This document shows, in pieces, positions 42,495-51,397 of a stretch of DNA of 64,000 nt (positions are counted from its first letter, which is position 1; each line of letters starts with the position of its first letter). Both the position numbers and the translations under genes were made by a program. Source of the stretch: Pseudoflavitalea sp. G-6-1-2. GTDB lineage: Bacteria; Bacteroidota; Bacteroidia; Chitinophagales; Chitinophagaceae. The DNA is taken from assembly GCF_012927185.1 (NCBI RefSeq), contig NZ_JABBGB010000002.1, positions 372,001 to 436,000 of the forward strand, read 5' to 3'. A model generated the notes under the pieces. That model searched no databases. It worked only from the letters and a program-made list of their open reading frames with translations, and was not told the origin of the DNA.

Positions 42495-42712
42495 AGAATA
42501 TTAGCCAGAAAATTAGCGGAGAATGGCAAAATCAGCCGCTCGTATGACTGAATGCGGCAAAACATACACTTCAAAAGGCAGTCCCGACGGTGTATCCCCG
42601 CTGCATGGGCACTGCATAGACGCTGTATCATCGCTGTCTACACGGTTTAACCTGGCATCCCTTGGCAGTAAACCACGGAGCATTCCCGGTATCGGAGCGG
42701 CCCTCTCCCATC

Positions 42713-43072
42713 TCAAAGCGAGAAAAGCAACTGCTCATCCCGGTCCTCCACCGCTATCTGGCGCACAAAATTATCGAATCCCTGATCATTATCATGGCTC
42801 GAATACGCCCCATAGGAATCGATCAGATAACCCTGCTTGCCCGTATTGGTTTCGATGATGTATAAAATGGAACTGTCGTCGGGATTGCTCATGCCTTCAA
42901 AACGATAGGTTTTGATGATCTTCAGATCGGCAGGCTGATAATAATCCCCCTTCCCCGAAGTAAGCCCCTGCGGCTCATACTCGAAAGGAATATTCATGCC
43001 CCGCTCATTGCATTTATTGATCACTTCAAGCATAGTGCTCATCTGATCCCCGCGATTGTTGTTGGTAGTCAT
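42713..43072 (-). CDS. Small conserved protein, family often mislabelled phosphoribosylpyrophosphate synthetase
   Basis: 119 residues from ATG 43072; an ATG at 43042 (MSTMLEVINKCNERG) is an equally good start. The visible pattern matches a roughly 100-residue Bacteroidota family: IPFEYEPQGL, then DLKIIKTYRFEGMSNPDDSS and ILYIIETNTGKQGYLIDSYG, then AYSSHD. Databases often call it phosphoribosylpyrophosphate synthetase, as I recall, but it is far too short and lacks the PRPP-binding and ATP-binding motifs of that enzyme. It is cytosolic and of unknown function. It stands alone. Confidence 0.7.
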   Translation of the reverse strand: MTTNNNRGDQMSTMLEVINKCNERGMNIPFEYEPQGLTSGKGDYYQPADLKIIKTYRFEGMSNPDDSSILYIIETNTGKQGYLIDSYGAYSSHDNDQGFDNFVRQIAVEDRDEQLLFSL

Positions 43073-43174
43073 ACTATAGTTTTTTACTTCAGGAAAAATT
43101 TCATGCCAGGGTTATTCAGGGACCTTATAAAGATACGCACAATCAGCAAAGGAAAACACATGCCGGACATGCAC

Positions 43175-43202
43175 AAAAAAGCCGCACCTGTTCTGGTGCG
43201 GC
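43175..43202 (-). terminator. Terminator of the susC-susD unit
   Basis: GCCGCACC (43181-43188) pairs perfectly with GGTGCGGC (43195-43202), followed by six T on the minus strand. Confidence 0.88.
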
Positions 43203-43275
43203 CCTGTTGATTGCAAAAGTGAAACCCCGTTAAAAATTGTCAGAACCTTAACCTTGACATTATTTAACCTTGCAA

Positions 43276-44763
43276 CTATTTGTATGCATCGTTCTGTTCC
43301 ATGCTGGTATTGGCGTTCATTTCGTTCAGCGGGATCGGGAAAATGCTCCTCAGATTAGGATAGTCTACACTCACGGTGCCTCCTGAACGATACTTGGTGA
43401 ACGACAGTTTCCAGCGGTTCAGATCGAAGAGACGATGGCCTTCGAACGCCAGCTCTCTCCTCCGCTCTGCACGGATGAGATCGCGCAGCGCAGTGCCTGT
43501 TTCCACAGTTGGTACAGGAGCTGCGAATGCACGCTTTTTGATCACGTCCACATCAGCTGCCGCCTCTGCATCCTTTCCTCCCTGCATGGCTCTCGCCTCT
43601 GCCCTGTTGAGATACACTTCTGCCAGCCTGATCACTTTGATGCCTTCATCGAAGGTTTGGAAAGCCGTGTACTTCGTGATAAGATTAGCCGGATTTTCGG
43701 CAGTGGTTCTCGATCCTTTCAGCAGAAAACCTTTGCGTACATCAGCTGCATCATAACTGTTGAACAGATCATCCGTTGCCAGCAGATCGCCATAACTTCC
43801 TGCCTGCAGGGTGAAATTGGCCATCATATCGCTGCCCAGATTGTCTGTGCTGGAATAATGCACTTCGAAGATCGCCTCAGAACTGTTCTGCGTCTGAAAT
43901 CCACCCACCAGTTTATCTCTCTGAATGAGTGTGTATTTTTTTACATCGCTGATCACTTCCGATGCTACTGCTTCTGCACTTGCCCACTCTTCGGTATACA
44001 GATAAACCCTGGAGAGCAGCGCTTTTGCACCGCCGATAGTGAATCGTCCGCGATTGGATAACGAAAAGCCCACAGGGTTGCCGGGATTACCGGGGTTAGA
44101 AGTGATCGGTTCGGTATACATCAGCTCTATGGCTTTTGTAAGATCGTCCTTGATCTGCTTGTAAGTTTCCTTTACCGTATTGCGTTTGGGAGAAATGATC
44201 TCCCCCTTGTCTGCATTGGTAACCGTTACTACAGGCACGCCTAAATGAGAAGCGTCGGCTGTGTAATTGTACGGCATGGCATACCAGCGAACCAGATCGT
44301 GATAAGCCAGTGCACGCAGCGCATAAGCCTCACCGAGAATATGCTTCTTCTCCGCTTGTTCCGAAGCCGGCAATTGCAGCGCAGTAGCTTTCTGTATGAG
44401 AATATTGCAGTTGGCTACCACCAGGTAAAGCCTGTTCCAGGTATCGCGTACGCGCGCATCCGTGATATTGAGCGCAAACTGATCGTTGCCCGCATAACGG
44501 CCCGAGTTTCTCTTGCTGAGAAATCCATTGTCGGCCATCAGGTCTGCATTCACGTACTGGCTGCGGCCATAATAATCCGCACTCTTCAGCAACGAGTACA
44601 TGCCATTGATGGCAGCACGGGTGGTTGGAAGATCAATCACAACCTTGGTTACATCCGTACTCTGCTGCGGTACGGTTTGCAGAAAATCTTTCTTGCAGCT
44701 GACAGTAGAGAAGCCAACCATCAGCATCAAAGGAGTTATGGAATGTATGATGATACGTTTCAT
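43276..44763 (-). CDS. RagB/SusD-family nutrient-binding lipoprotein
   Basis: 495 residues. Lipoprotein signal with Cys23 in GFSTVSCKKDFL, so it is lipid-anchored and carried to the cell surface. N-terminal segment TRAAINGMYSLLKSADYYGR and TPR-like helices follow, with AYALRALAYHDLVRWYAMPY (the typical SusD helix). The C-terminal RagB/SusD segment contains RLAEVYLNRAEARAMQGGKD and RRRELAFEGHRLFDLNRW. It binds the nutrient and closes over the SusC barrel. It follows susC by 21 bases. The ligand is unknown: no glycosidase, sulfatase or peptidase gene is next to it. Confidence 0.95.
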   Translation of the reverse strand: MKRIIIHSITPLMLMVGFSTVSCKKDFLQTVPQQSTDVTKVVIDLPTTRAAINGMYSLLKSADYYGRSQYVNADLMADNGFLSKRNSGRYAGNDQFALNITDARVRDTWNRLYLVVANCNILIQKATALQLPASEQAEKKHILGEAYALRALAYHDLVRWYAMPYNYTADASHLGVPVVTVTNADKGEIISPKRNTVKETYKQIKDDLTKAIELMYTEPITSNPGNPGNPVGFSLSNRGRFTIGGAKALLSRVYLYTEEWASAEAVASEVISDVKKYTLIQRDKLVGGFQTQNSSEAIFEVHYSSTDNLGSDMMANFTLQAGSYGDLLATDDLFNSYDAADVRKGFLLKGSRTTAENPANLITKYTAFQTFDEGIKVIRLAEVYLNRAEARAMQGGKDAEAAADVDVIKKRAFAAPVPTVETGTALRDLIRAERRRELAFEGHRLFDLNRWKLSFTKYRSGGTVSVDYPNLRSIFPIPLNEMNANTSMEQNDAYK

Positions 44764-44784
44764 ATTCGATTATTTTGATGGTTC

Positions 44785-47700
44785 TTAGAACTTGATGTCA
44801 AGCCCTATCAGGATGGTTTTGAAAACAGGTGCGTTCTGATCTGCATATCCTTCGATACCTACTTCCGGATCGAATTCCACGCGTTCGTCTTTCAGCCAGG
44901 TGTACAGGTTATTGGCGCGCACATACACGCGTGCACTGCTCAGATGCAGTTTGCTGATCAGCTGTTTGGAGAGATCGTATCCGAGTGTAACATCGCGCAG
45001 ACGGATGAAATCACCATCATACAAAAATCTCGTAGAACCCTGATTGGAGGCTCCGCTCTGGCTGCCGTTGTACATTACTTTCGGCTGCTTGCCCATATCA
45101 CCTTTCTCTTTCCATCTGTTGTTGTAGTAGTAGCGCGGCATTGCACTTGTTGCGCCGAAGCCTGCACTCCCATCGCTGAAACTGTTGGATCCCCAGTTGT
45201 CGTAGATCTTGTTGCCGAAACTTCCATAGAGCTGAAAGCTCAGTGAAATGCCTTTGTAATCGAATGTATTGGTAAGACCTGTATAGAATTTAGGCAACGC
45301 TGATCCCTGATTGAATGCTTTTGCCTTGTTGAATTCGTTGGTGGTAGTGCCTTTGGTGGCATCTGTATACCAGAGCGCTTCACCGGTTTCAGGATCTGCT
45401 CCAACGAATCCGGGAAGATTGAACTGATAGAAATCGCCCCCTTCGTAACGATTGAAAGTGCCTACCATCGGGCTTTCCAGCTTGGTGATCTTGTTCTTCA
45501 GCGTGGCGAACATCGCACGCGTGTTCCAGGAGAAACCTCCTGATTTTGGCGCCACGATATTGGATGAATTCAGTTCTATTTCGATACCGCTGTTCTGCAT
45601 GGAGCCGATGTTCTGCAATACACTGGTAACGCCATTGGTAGCTGAAACCGGACGGTTCAGCAACAATGCCGCAGTTGAACGAACATAGTACTCAACCGAT
45701 CCCTGCAGACGGTTGCGGAGTATGCCGAAATCTACTCCCACATTGAAGGGATTATTCTTCTCCCAGGTAAGCTCTGCATTTCCGTACTGATCGAGCACCA
45801 TGCCGGGGTTGTTGTCGTAGATGGCTGTGTTGCTGTACAAACCTCTCGATGCAAAATCATCGATGCTCTGGTTGCCGTTGCTTCCATAGCTCAGTCGCAG
45901 ACGGAGATCGGAGAAGATATTCTGCTTTGCCATGAAACCTTCCTGCGCAATATTCCACGATGCACCTACAGACCAGAAATTACCATACTGCTGATTGGCA
46001 CCGAAACGTGATGAACCATCACGGCGGAATGATGCACTCAGGTTATATTTTCCGTCGTAGCTGTAGCTCACGTTGGTGAACATGCCTACCAGCGTGCTGT
46101 TGCTCTCAGTGCTTTTACCGCCATCCACTGCTGCAGCATTGGCCAGTGTAAGCATATTGGGAATAAAGTTGCGCTTGGTTACATCGAGCCCCACACTCTG
46201 CACTTTCTGCGCTTCGTATCCGGCAAATGCCTCGAAGCCATGCAGGTCGAATTGCTTTTTGTATCGGATGATATTGGTGCTTACGAGGTTCATGATTCTG
46301 CCGGTTTCCTGATTGGCAATACCACCATTGCTTCTGGCAGTACCGATTCCGGACTCAGCATAATCGAGGTTCTCGCTGTATTTGAAATCAACGCTGTTCT
46401 GCGTTTCGATGGTCAGTCCTTCAGTGATGCTGAATTTAGCGCCAAACGATCCGAGGAAACTGTAACGATCCTGTGAGAATTTATTCTCTTTCACCACGGC
46501 AACAGGGTTGTAGTTGTTGCTGTAGCTGAGGTCGTAAGTGCCGTCGTCTTTGTACACGCGAAGCCAAGGCTGGTAGCGCTTGTAGGCGCGCACAGGGTTG
46601 GCAAAACTTCCTTCATCTTTTACCAGATTCGATTTGGTAGCGCTTGCATTCAGCGTAAGGTTGAGGCTCAGCCTTTGTGATGCCTGATTGCTGAGGTTGA
46701 GCCTGGCAGAATATCTTTTGAAATCGCTGCCCAGCATCGGAGCGATGGCGTTGTAGTAGCTGGCAGATGCAAAGAACTTTGTTTTGTCGCTGCCGCCACT
46801 GGCCGACAGATCGAACTGCGAATAAGAACCATTTCTGATCAGCGCATCGAACCAGTCGGTATTCACCGTAGTATCCGGTGCAGCTTTCTTCAGATCGTTT
46901 TCAAAATCTGTTGGTTTGATCTTGGTATTGTTCTTCAATCCTTCGCGCAGCAGCTCCAGCATTTCCAGTGTGTTCAGCGGTTTGGAAGCCTGCGCATTGG
47001 TGATGGTATTGGAACCGGCCTGCACGGATGCATTGAAAACAGTTTTACCGGCACCACCTTTTTTGGTGGTGATGATGATCACCCCGTTGGCGGCGCGGGA
47101 TCCGTACAACGATGCGGCAGACGCATCTTTCAGAACACTGATACTCTGTACATCCGACGCATTGATACTGTTGAGATCTCCGGCAATGAGCGGTATGCCG
47201 TCTACCACATAGAGCGGAACGTTGCCTCCGTTGATCGATCCGATTCCACGGATGCGCACGTTACCGGAATAACCCGGTTGTCCGGAACCGGTAGACACAA
47301 TCACACCACTCACATTTCCCTGCAGGTTTTCCTGTACGGATGGGCGGGGTGAATGTTCCAGCAGTTTGCTCGACACGGTGCTCACAGAGCCGGTTACATT
47401 GCTCTGCTTGCTGGTTCCGTAGGCGGTTACCACAATTTCATCGAGGCGGCTGGCGCTCTTGCTCAGTGCAATATTGAGGGTGATGCTCTCTCCTTTCAGT
47501 TTCACTTTCTGGGTGTACTTGCCGAAGCCTACAGAAGAAACCGAGAGTTCGTACTCTCCTTCGGGAATATTGCCGAAAACAAATTCTCCGTTGGCATTGG
47601 TGCTGGTTCCGTATTTGGTGCCATTGAGCACTACGGATGCATCTGCCACTGGTTTGTTATCGGCATCGAGTACGGTTCCTCTGATGGAATGCCGTTGCTG

Positions 47701-48096
47701 GATCACCAGTTCGGGGAAGAGGGGTTGAGCAGCTTTTCTTTTAATGATGATGGTTCTGTTCACGATGGTGAACGTGAGAGGCTGATCTCTGAAAGCTTCG
47801 TCTAGCGCGTCTTCCAGCGATACATTCTTTACATTTACATCTGTATTTCTGGTGTCTCTGATGAGCTCATCGGTATACAGAAAAAAGTAACCGCTCTGCT
47901 TTTTGATCTCTTTGAAGATCTTTTGCAACGGAGCGTTTTTCTCATGCAGTGTGATTTTCTGTGCGTATCCTTTTGCACTCACCTGCAGACAGCCTGCAAA
48001 CATCAGTAGGGCAATCAGTTTCATGATCCGCAAGGTTTTGGCTACTGGTGAAAGACCTGGTAACAGCAGGCCTTTACCGGGAAGGTTTAAATACAT
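44785..48096 (-). CDS. SusC/RagA-family TonB-dependent transporter with N-terminal STN domain
   Basis: 1103 residues. A signal-sequence region (about 1-45) with the long, Pro/Gly-rich start MYLNLPGKGLLLPGLSPVAK common in Chitinophagaceae. Then an STN (secretin/TonB short N-terminal) domain at about 50-115, a carboxypeptidase-regulatory-like domain (about 135-220), the SusC plug (RPSVQENLQGNVSGVIVSTG; YVVDGIPLIAGDLNSINASD) and a barrel ending GLDIKF. The STN domain is what lets the receptor signal to the FecR anti-sigma factor encoded just upstream. It imports the ligand caught by SusD, powered by TonB. Confidence 0.96.
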   Translation of the reverse strand: MYLNLPGKGLLLPGLSPVAKTLRIMKLIALLMFAGCLQVSAKGYAQKITLHEKNAPLQKIFKEIKKQSGYFFLYTDELIRDTRNTDVNVKNVSLEDALDEAFRDQPLTFTIVNRTIIIKRKAAQPLFPELVIQQRHSIRGTVLDADNKPVADASVVLNGTKYGTSTNANGEFVFGNIPEGEYELSVSSVGFGKYTQKVKLKGESITLNIALSKSASRLDEIVVTAYGTSKQSNVTGSVSTVSSKLLEHSPRPSVQENLQGNVSGVIVSTGSGQPGYSGNVRIRGIGSINGGNVPLYVVDGIPLIAGDLNSINASDVQSISVLKDASAASLYGSRAANGVIIITTKKGGAGKTVFNASVQAGSNTITNAQASKPLNTLEMLELLREGLKNNTKIKPTDFENDLKKAAPDTTVNTDWFDALIRNGSYSQFDLSASGGSDKTKFFASASYYNAIAPMLGSDFKRYSARLNLSNQASQRLSLNLTLNASATKSNLVKDEGSFANPVRAYKRYQPWLRVYKDDGTYDLSYSNNYNPVAVVKENKFSQDRYSFLGSFGAKFSITEGLTIETQNSVDFKYSENLDYAESGIGTARSNGGIANQETGRIMNLVSTNIIRYKKQFDLHGFEAFAGYEAQKVQSVGLDVTKRNFIPNMLTLANAAAVDGGKSTESNSTLVGMFTNVSYSYDGKYNLSASFRRDGSSRFGANQQYGNFWSVGASWNIAQEGFMAKQNIFSDLRLRLSYGSNGNQSIDDFASRGLYSNTAIYDNNPGMVLDQYGNAELTWEKNNPFNVGVDFGILRNRLQGSVEYYVRSTAALLLNRPVSATNGVTSVLQNIGSMQNSGIEIELNSSNIVAPKSGGFSWNTRAMFATLKNKITKLESPMVGTFNRYEGGDFYQFNLPGFVGADPETGEALWYTDATKGTTTNEFNKAKAFNQGSALPKFYTGLTNTFDYKGISLSFQLYGSFGNKIYDNWGSNSFSDGSAGFGATSAMPRYYYNNRWKEKGDMGKQPKVMYNGSQSGASNQGSTRFLYDGDFIRLRDVTLGYDLSKQLISKLHLSSARVYVRANNLYTWLKDERVEFDPEVGIEGYADQNAPVFKTILIGLDIKF

Positions 48097-48128
48097 ACAT
48101 TTGTGTAGTTTAGGTTAAACAATAGCTG

Positions 48129-48147
48129 TTCCCGGTTTTGCCGGGAA
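48129..48147 (-). promoter_or_regulatory. Hairpin in the 5' region of susC
   Basis: TTCCCGG (48129-48135) pairs perfectly with CCGGGAA (48141-48147). It lies 33 bases upstream of the susC start with no T run after it. Role unknown; possibly mRNA stability. Confidence 0.3.
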
Positions 48148-48167
48148 AATGGATTAACCTTACTGTC

Positions 48168-48202
48168 GCCGGATTCAGACCGCCATCTGAACCGGCTTTT
48201 TT
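48168..48202 (+). terminator. Plus-strand-oriented terminator between fecR and susC
   Basis: GCCGGATTCAGA (48168-48179) pairs with TCTGAACCGGC (48186-48196) with one bulge, followed by TTTTTT on the plus strand. Both neighbouring genes are on the minus strand, so the T run lies on the antisense side. Confidence 0.5.
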
Positions 48203-48234
48203 GTTAACCCATATTTATCGAAAGGTCAGCAGTC

Positions 48235-49452
48235 CTAAGGTGTAATCGTCACTTTTCTTCCCTCAATTTTATATTTGAATTCTCCCGTCAGCGACAGCAT
48301 ATGGAACACTTCTTCCATAGTGGCCGTTCTCGATATCACTCCTCTGAAATGCTTGCCCAGCCTGCCTTCGCAGGTAATGTCCGCATTGTACCAGCGCGCT
48401 ATCTGACGCATCACTTCCTGTGTGGGTGTTCCTTCAAAATGAAACAGGCCGTTCTTCCAGGCTGTTACTGCTTCGGTATCCACTTCTTTTATCTGCAATG
48501 TTGTAGTGGAAGTGGATACAGCCAGCTGCGCCTGTTCTCCCGGTTGAATGGTCTGTGAGATCTCTTTATGATGCAGGCTGCTTACACGCACTGCACCTTC
48601 CACCAGCGTGGTTTTGCTCACAGGTTCATCGTTATAACTGTTCACGTTGAAATCGGTTCCCAGCACTTCTACATCCATATTGAGCGTACGCACCACAAAT
48701 GGCTGCGCGGCATTCTTCTCTACTTCAAAATAAGCTTCGCCCGAAATGGTGACTGTTCTTTCCTTGCCGGTGAATGCAGTAGGATAACGGATGCTCGATG
48801 CTGCATTCAGCCAAACCCTGCTTCCATCGGGCAAACGCAGTTTGTATTGTCTTCCCAATGGTGTGCTGAGTGTGTTGTACTGTGGTTCTTTGCTTCCCTG
48901 TTCACCCTTTCCGTATTCATAGATCAGCTCTCCCCCATCCTTTCTAATCACCGATGCATTGCCTTGTTTCGCAATCTGCCCCACTCCGCTCGAATCTAAG
49001 ATCACTTTAGTGCCGTCGGCCAGTTCAAGCACCGCCTGATCGCCGGATGGCGTTGGTGTGGGACTGAACGTGGTCATCGCTACCGGATGCCCTGTGGTAT
49101 GTTTTTTCTTTTTGCTGCTGTTGTTCAGCAGGAACCATGTTCCGGCGCTTACCAGCAGCAGTAGTGTGGCAGCGATCGCCAGTTTCTTTACGAGGCTTCT
49201 TCTGAAACCTGCTACAGGAGCTGGTTTCGGATCAGCAATAGATTCTCGTATCTGAGAAAAGAGCGCTTCTGCTCCGGCTGCATCGAGTTTGCGGCCGGGG
49301 GTGAAATGTTGCAGTTCTTCTTCCAGCAACTGCTTCAGTTCTTCTTCATGATCTCCCGAAGCGATCAGCTTCAGAAAGGCCATTCGCTCTTCTTCCGTGC
49401 AGGTTTTATCGAAATACCGCCGGAACATCCCGGCGATGTTTTTTTCTTCCAT
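48235..49452 (-). CDS. FecR-family anti-sigma factor
   Basis: 405 residues from ATG 49452 (MEEKNIAGMFRRYFDKTCTE); an upstream TTG is not used. Cytoplasmic N-terminus of about 90 residues, one membrane helix at 91-109 (LAIAATLLLLVSAGTWFLL), then the periplasmic FecR domain (about 170-275: LPDGSRVWLNAASSIRYPTA, EAYFEVEKNAAQPFVVRT) and the C-terminal DUF4974/secretin-like domain (about 325-405: FEGTPTQEVMRQIARWYNAD). It holds the ECF sigma factor encoded upstream and senses the SusC STN domain. It lies 88 bases downstream of the sigma gene and 138 before susC. Confidence 0.95.
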   Translation of the reverse strand: MEEKNIAGMFRRYFDKTCTEEERMAFLKLIASGDHEEELKQLLEEELQHFTPGRKLDAAGAEALFSQIRESIADPKPAPVAGFRRSLVKKLAIAATLLLLVSAGTWFLLNNSSKKKKHTTGHPVAMTTFSPTPTPSGDQAVLELADGTKVILDSSGVGQIAKQGNASVIRKDGGELIYEYGKGEQGSKEPQYNTLSTPLGRQYKLRLPDGSRVWLNAASSIRYPTAFTGKERTVTISGEAYFEVEKNAAQPFVVRTLNMDVEVLGTDFNVNSYNDEPVSKTTLVEGAVRVSSLHHKEISQTIQPGEQAQLAVSTSTTTLQIKEVDTEAVTAWKNGLFHFEGTPTQEVMRQIARWYNADITCEGRLGKHFRGVISRTATMEEVFHMLSLTGEFKYKIEGRKVTITP

Positions 49453-49540
49453 TGGGTGTCTGTTATGAATAAAAAAGGAAAGGTTCCTGTATAGAGACAA
49501 TCAGGAAAAGAAGAAGGGGTAGTCGACAGGATAATTATTT

Positions 49541-50137
49541 TCAGAAAAAAATGGCGAACATGCGGGGCGGCAGCTGCTCTCTTTTTTCGAGGTATTTGCG
49601 GATGCTCAGCAAAGCGGCCATGATATGCTTCTTTACTGTTTCGGGCGAAATATTCAGTGCAGTGGCTATTTCATCGTGTTTCATCCCTGCATTTCTGCTG
49701 AGCTGATACACTTTCTGCTGCTGGGGAGGCAGTTGTGCAATGGCCTGCTGAAGCAGGGTTTCGAGCTCACGGTACTGGATAGCTTCATCGGTGGGATGAT
49801 GATCTTCTGTGAGGCCGGCTTTGATTTCGCGGAGCAGCATCGTTTCGTGAGCTTTTCGTTTCAGCCCGTTCAGCACATGGTTGCGCGTGAGGCGGAGTAT
49901 CCAGGCACGGATATTCACAATCTGGTCGAGGGTGTGGCGGTTGGTCCAGATGCGGATAAAAATTTCCTGCACCACATCTTTTGCGATGATGTCGGAATCG
50001 GTGAGGTGGTATGCAAATGAGAAGATGAGTTGACTGTACTGGTCAAATAATTCCCTGAAAGCTTTTTCGTCGCTTTGTGAGATCAGGGTGAGAAGTTCGT
50101 TGTTCTGGTTATGGGTATCCAATGGGCTTCCGGGCAT
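49541..50137 (-). CDS. ECF RNA polymerase sigma factor (FecI-like, Bacteroidota type)
   Basis: 198 residues. Region 2 is at about 25-95 (AFRELFDQYSQLIFSFAYHL, DIIAKDVVQEIFIRIW), region 4 at about 130-185 (AIAQLPPQQQKVYQLSRNAG, MKHDEIATALNISPETVKKH). It directs RNA polymerase to the promoters of its regulon, most likely including the susC-susD genes. The order sigma, FecR, SusC, SusD on one strand is the classic cell-surface signalling locus of Bacteroidota. Confidence 0.95.
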   Translation of the reverse strand: MPGSPLDTHNQNNELLTLISQSDEKAFRELFDQYSQLIFSFAYHLTDSDIIAKDVVQEIFIRIWTNRHTLDQIVNIRAWILRLTRNHVLNGLKRKAHETMLLREIKAGLTEDHHPTDEAIQYRELETLLQQAIAQLPPQQQKVYQLSRNAGMKHDEIATALNISPETVKKHIMAALLSIRKYLEKREQLPPRMFAIFF

Positions 50138-50189
50138 TGTTGCGCGGCGATAAAAATAGGGAAAAGAAATTTAACCGCTGGTACAACGC

Positions 50190-50218
50190 AATAAGAAAGC
50201 CGCTCCTGAGGGAGCGGC
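50190..50218 (-). terminator. Terminator of the small membrane protein gene
   Basis: GCCGCTCC (50199-50206) pairs perfectly with GGAGCGGC (50211-50218) around TGAG, followed by TTTCTTATT on the minus strand. Confidence 0.8.
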
Positions 50219-50283
50219 CGCTGTTCTGCGGGACTGCCATATCATTTCAGAAGACAACCTGTTTTTTGGGGACACCTCAATTA

Positions 50284-50502
50284 TTATCTGGCCGTTTCAA
50301 TTTGCAGTTGTTTTGCAGTATCAATTTTAGTGCTGGTATCCGCATGTCCTCTCCCTCTTTTGTAAGGTTCCGTAGGAGGAGCAGGAGCAACGGTGAAGAA
50401 CAATATTTTAACTGCCGCCACTATGAAAATGGTGAGTGCAATGGAGATGGGAATCCAGTCGTTGGGTTTGCCTCTTTTGGTTGATGCCGGGGCTTGCTGC
50501 AT
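50284..50502 (-). CDS. Small single-pass membrane protein of unknown function
   Basis: 72 residues from ATG 50502 (MQQAPASTKRGKPNDWIPIS). One hydrophobic segment near 19-39 (ISIALTIFIVAAVKILFFTV) with a basic stretch before it, then a polar tail PTEPYKRGRGHADTSTKIDT. The frame is open upstream to 50619, but that part has no coding look. No family recognised. It lies between the sigma factor and DUF2071 genes with its own terminator. Confidence 0.5.
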   Translation of the reverse strand: MQQAPASTKRGKPNDWIPISIALTIFIVAAVKILFFTVAPAPPTEPYKRGRGHADTSTKIDTAKQLQIETAR

Positions 50503-50671
50503 ACGAAATGTTTTTCCGGTGAGGATAACAAAGGTTGAGCTGCCGGTTTTTGAATGCAGGATAATTGAGGATACTGCAGAGTGGTATCCAAATTTACCAA
50601 AAGCCATAGGTATGGCCAATTAAAGAGCCATTAAAACGTAGGGGGGGAAGAAATGCGGGGAACCGAAGTCC

Positions 50672-51397
50672 TTACTGTATTTTACGGATTATTTTTTTCG
50701 GATATACCTCAATGGCAGAACCTTCCGCGAGGAAAACAGAAACCGGTTTCGCCAGCCTCAGAAATTCAAATGCAGGGCCATAGATCGCTCCGAAGTCACA
50801 ATCGATCGAATATTCTTTCACCGGATAAAGCTCCCATCGCGGATGTGCCACCTGATATTCATTGGCGCTGCTGAAACTATCCGTGGCATATCCCCAGAAA
50901 TGTTCGGTGATGAATTCTTCTTCGGTGCCGGACTGCAAAGGCAGACTGATGCTGTTTGCCTTTGCAGCGATATGATTCCATTTATCGCGGAACTTCCAGC
51001 GGTAGCGAACTTCGAGTTGCTCACCGGCAAACTCTTCGGATGCTTCCATCGGCATGCGACGATAATTTTCTTTGTAGAGCGTATTGGCGATGAACGCCAC
51101 TGCATATTTCGGAACGATCTCACTGAGAAACACCACTCCCCTTTTTACCTGTTTTCCATCATCGTACCGAACATAGAACCGGAGGTTCACTTCGGGGAAG
51201 TTCACATGGTATGGGATCTTCATTCCCATCACGCGTGTGTCGCGGAACATAAAACCAACAAGACTGAGGTAACAGGTTCCGTTGAAGGTATCCAGCTCCA
51301 GTCCCGGAGGAAGATAAGGTTGCAGCAAAGCTGCATCCACTGCATAATTAGCCAGCACTAACTTCTTCCAGGCGGCGCTCAGGAAGGGCTTTAACAT
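50672..51397 (-). CDS. DUF2071 family protein
   Basis: 241 residues. DUF2071 signature at the start (FLSAAWKKLVLANYAVDAAL, LQPYLPPGLELDTFNG) and the family middle TCYLSLVGFMFRDTRVMG with NFPEVNLRFYVRY. The C-terminus FWGYATDSFSSANEYQVAHP is also typical. Function unknown; fold related to acetoacetate decarboxylase, as I recall. Its first 16 codons overlap the end of the NDH-2 gene by 50 bases in another frame. The overlap includes conserved family residues, so the start is likely right and translation is coupled. Confidence 0.85.
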   Translation of the reverse strand: MLKPFLSAAWKKLVLANYAVDAALLQPYLPPGLELDTFNGTCYLSLVGFMFRDTRVMGMKIPYHVNFPEVNLRFYVRYDDGKQVKRGVVFLSEIVPKYAVAFIANTLYKENYRRMPMEASEEFAGEQLEVRYRWKFRDKWNHIAAKANSISLPLQSGTEEEFITEHFWGYATDSFSSANEYQVAHPRWELYPVKEYSIDCDFGAIYGPAFEFLRLAKPVSVFLAEGSAIEVYPKKIIRKIQ

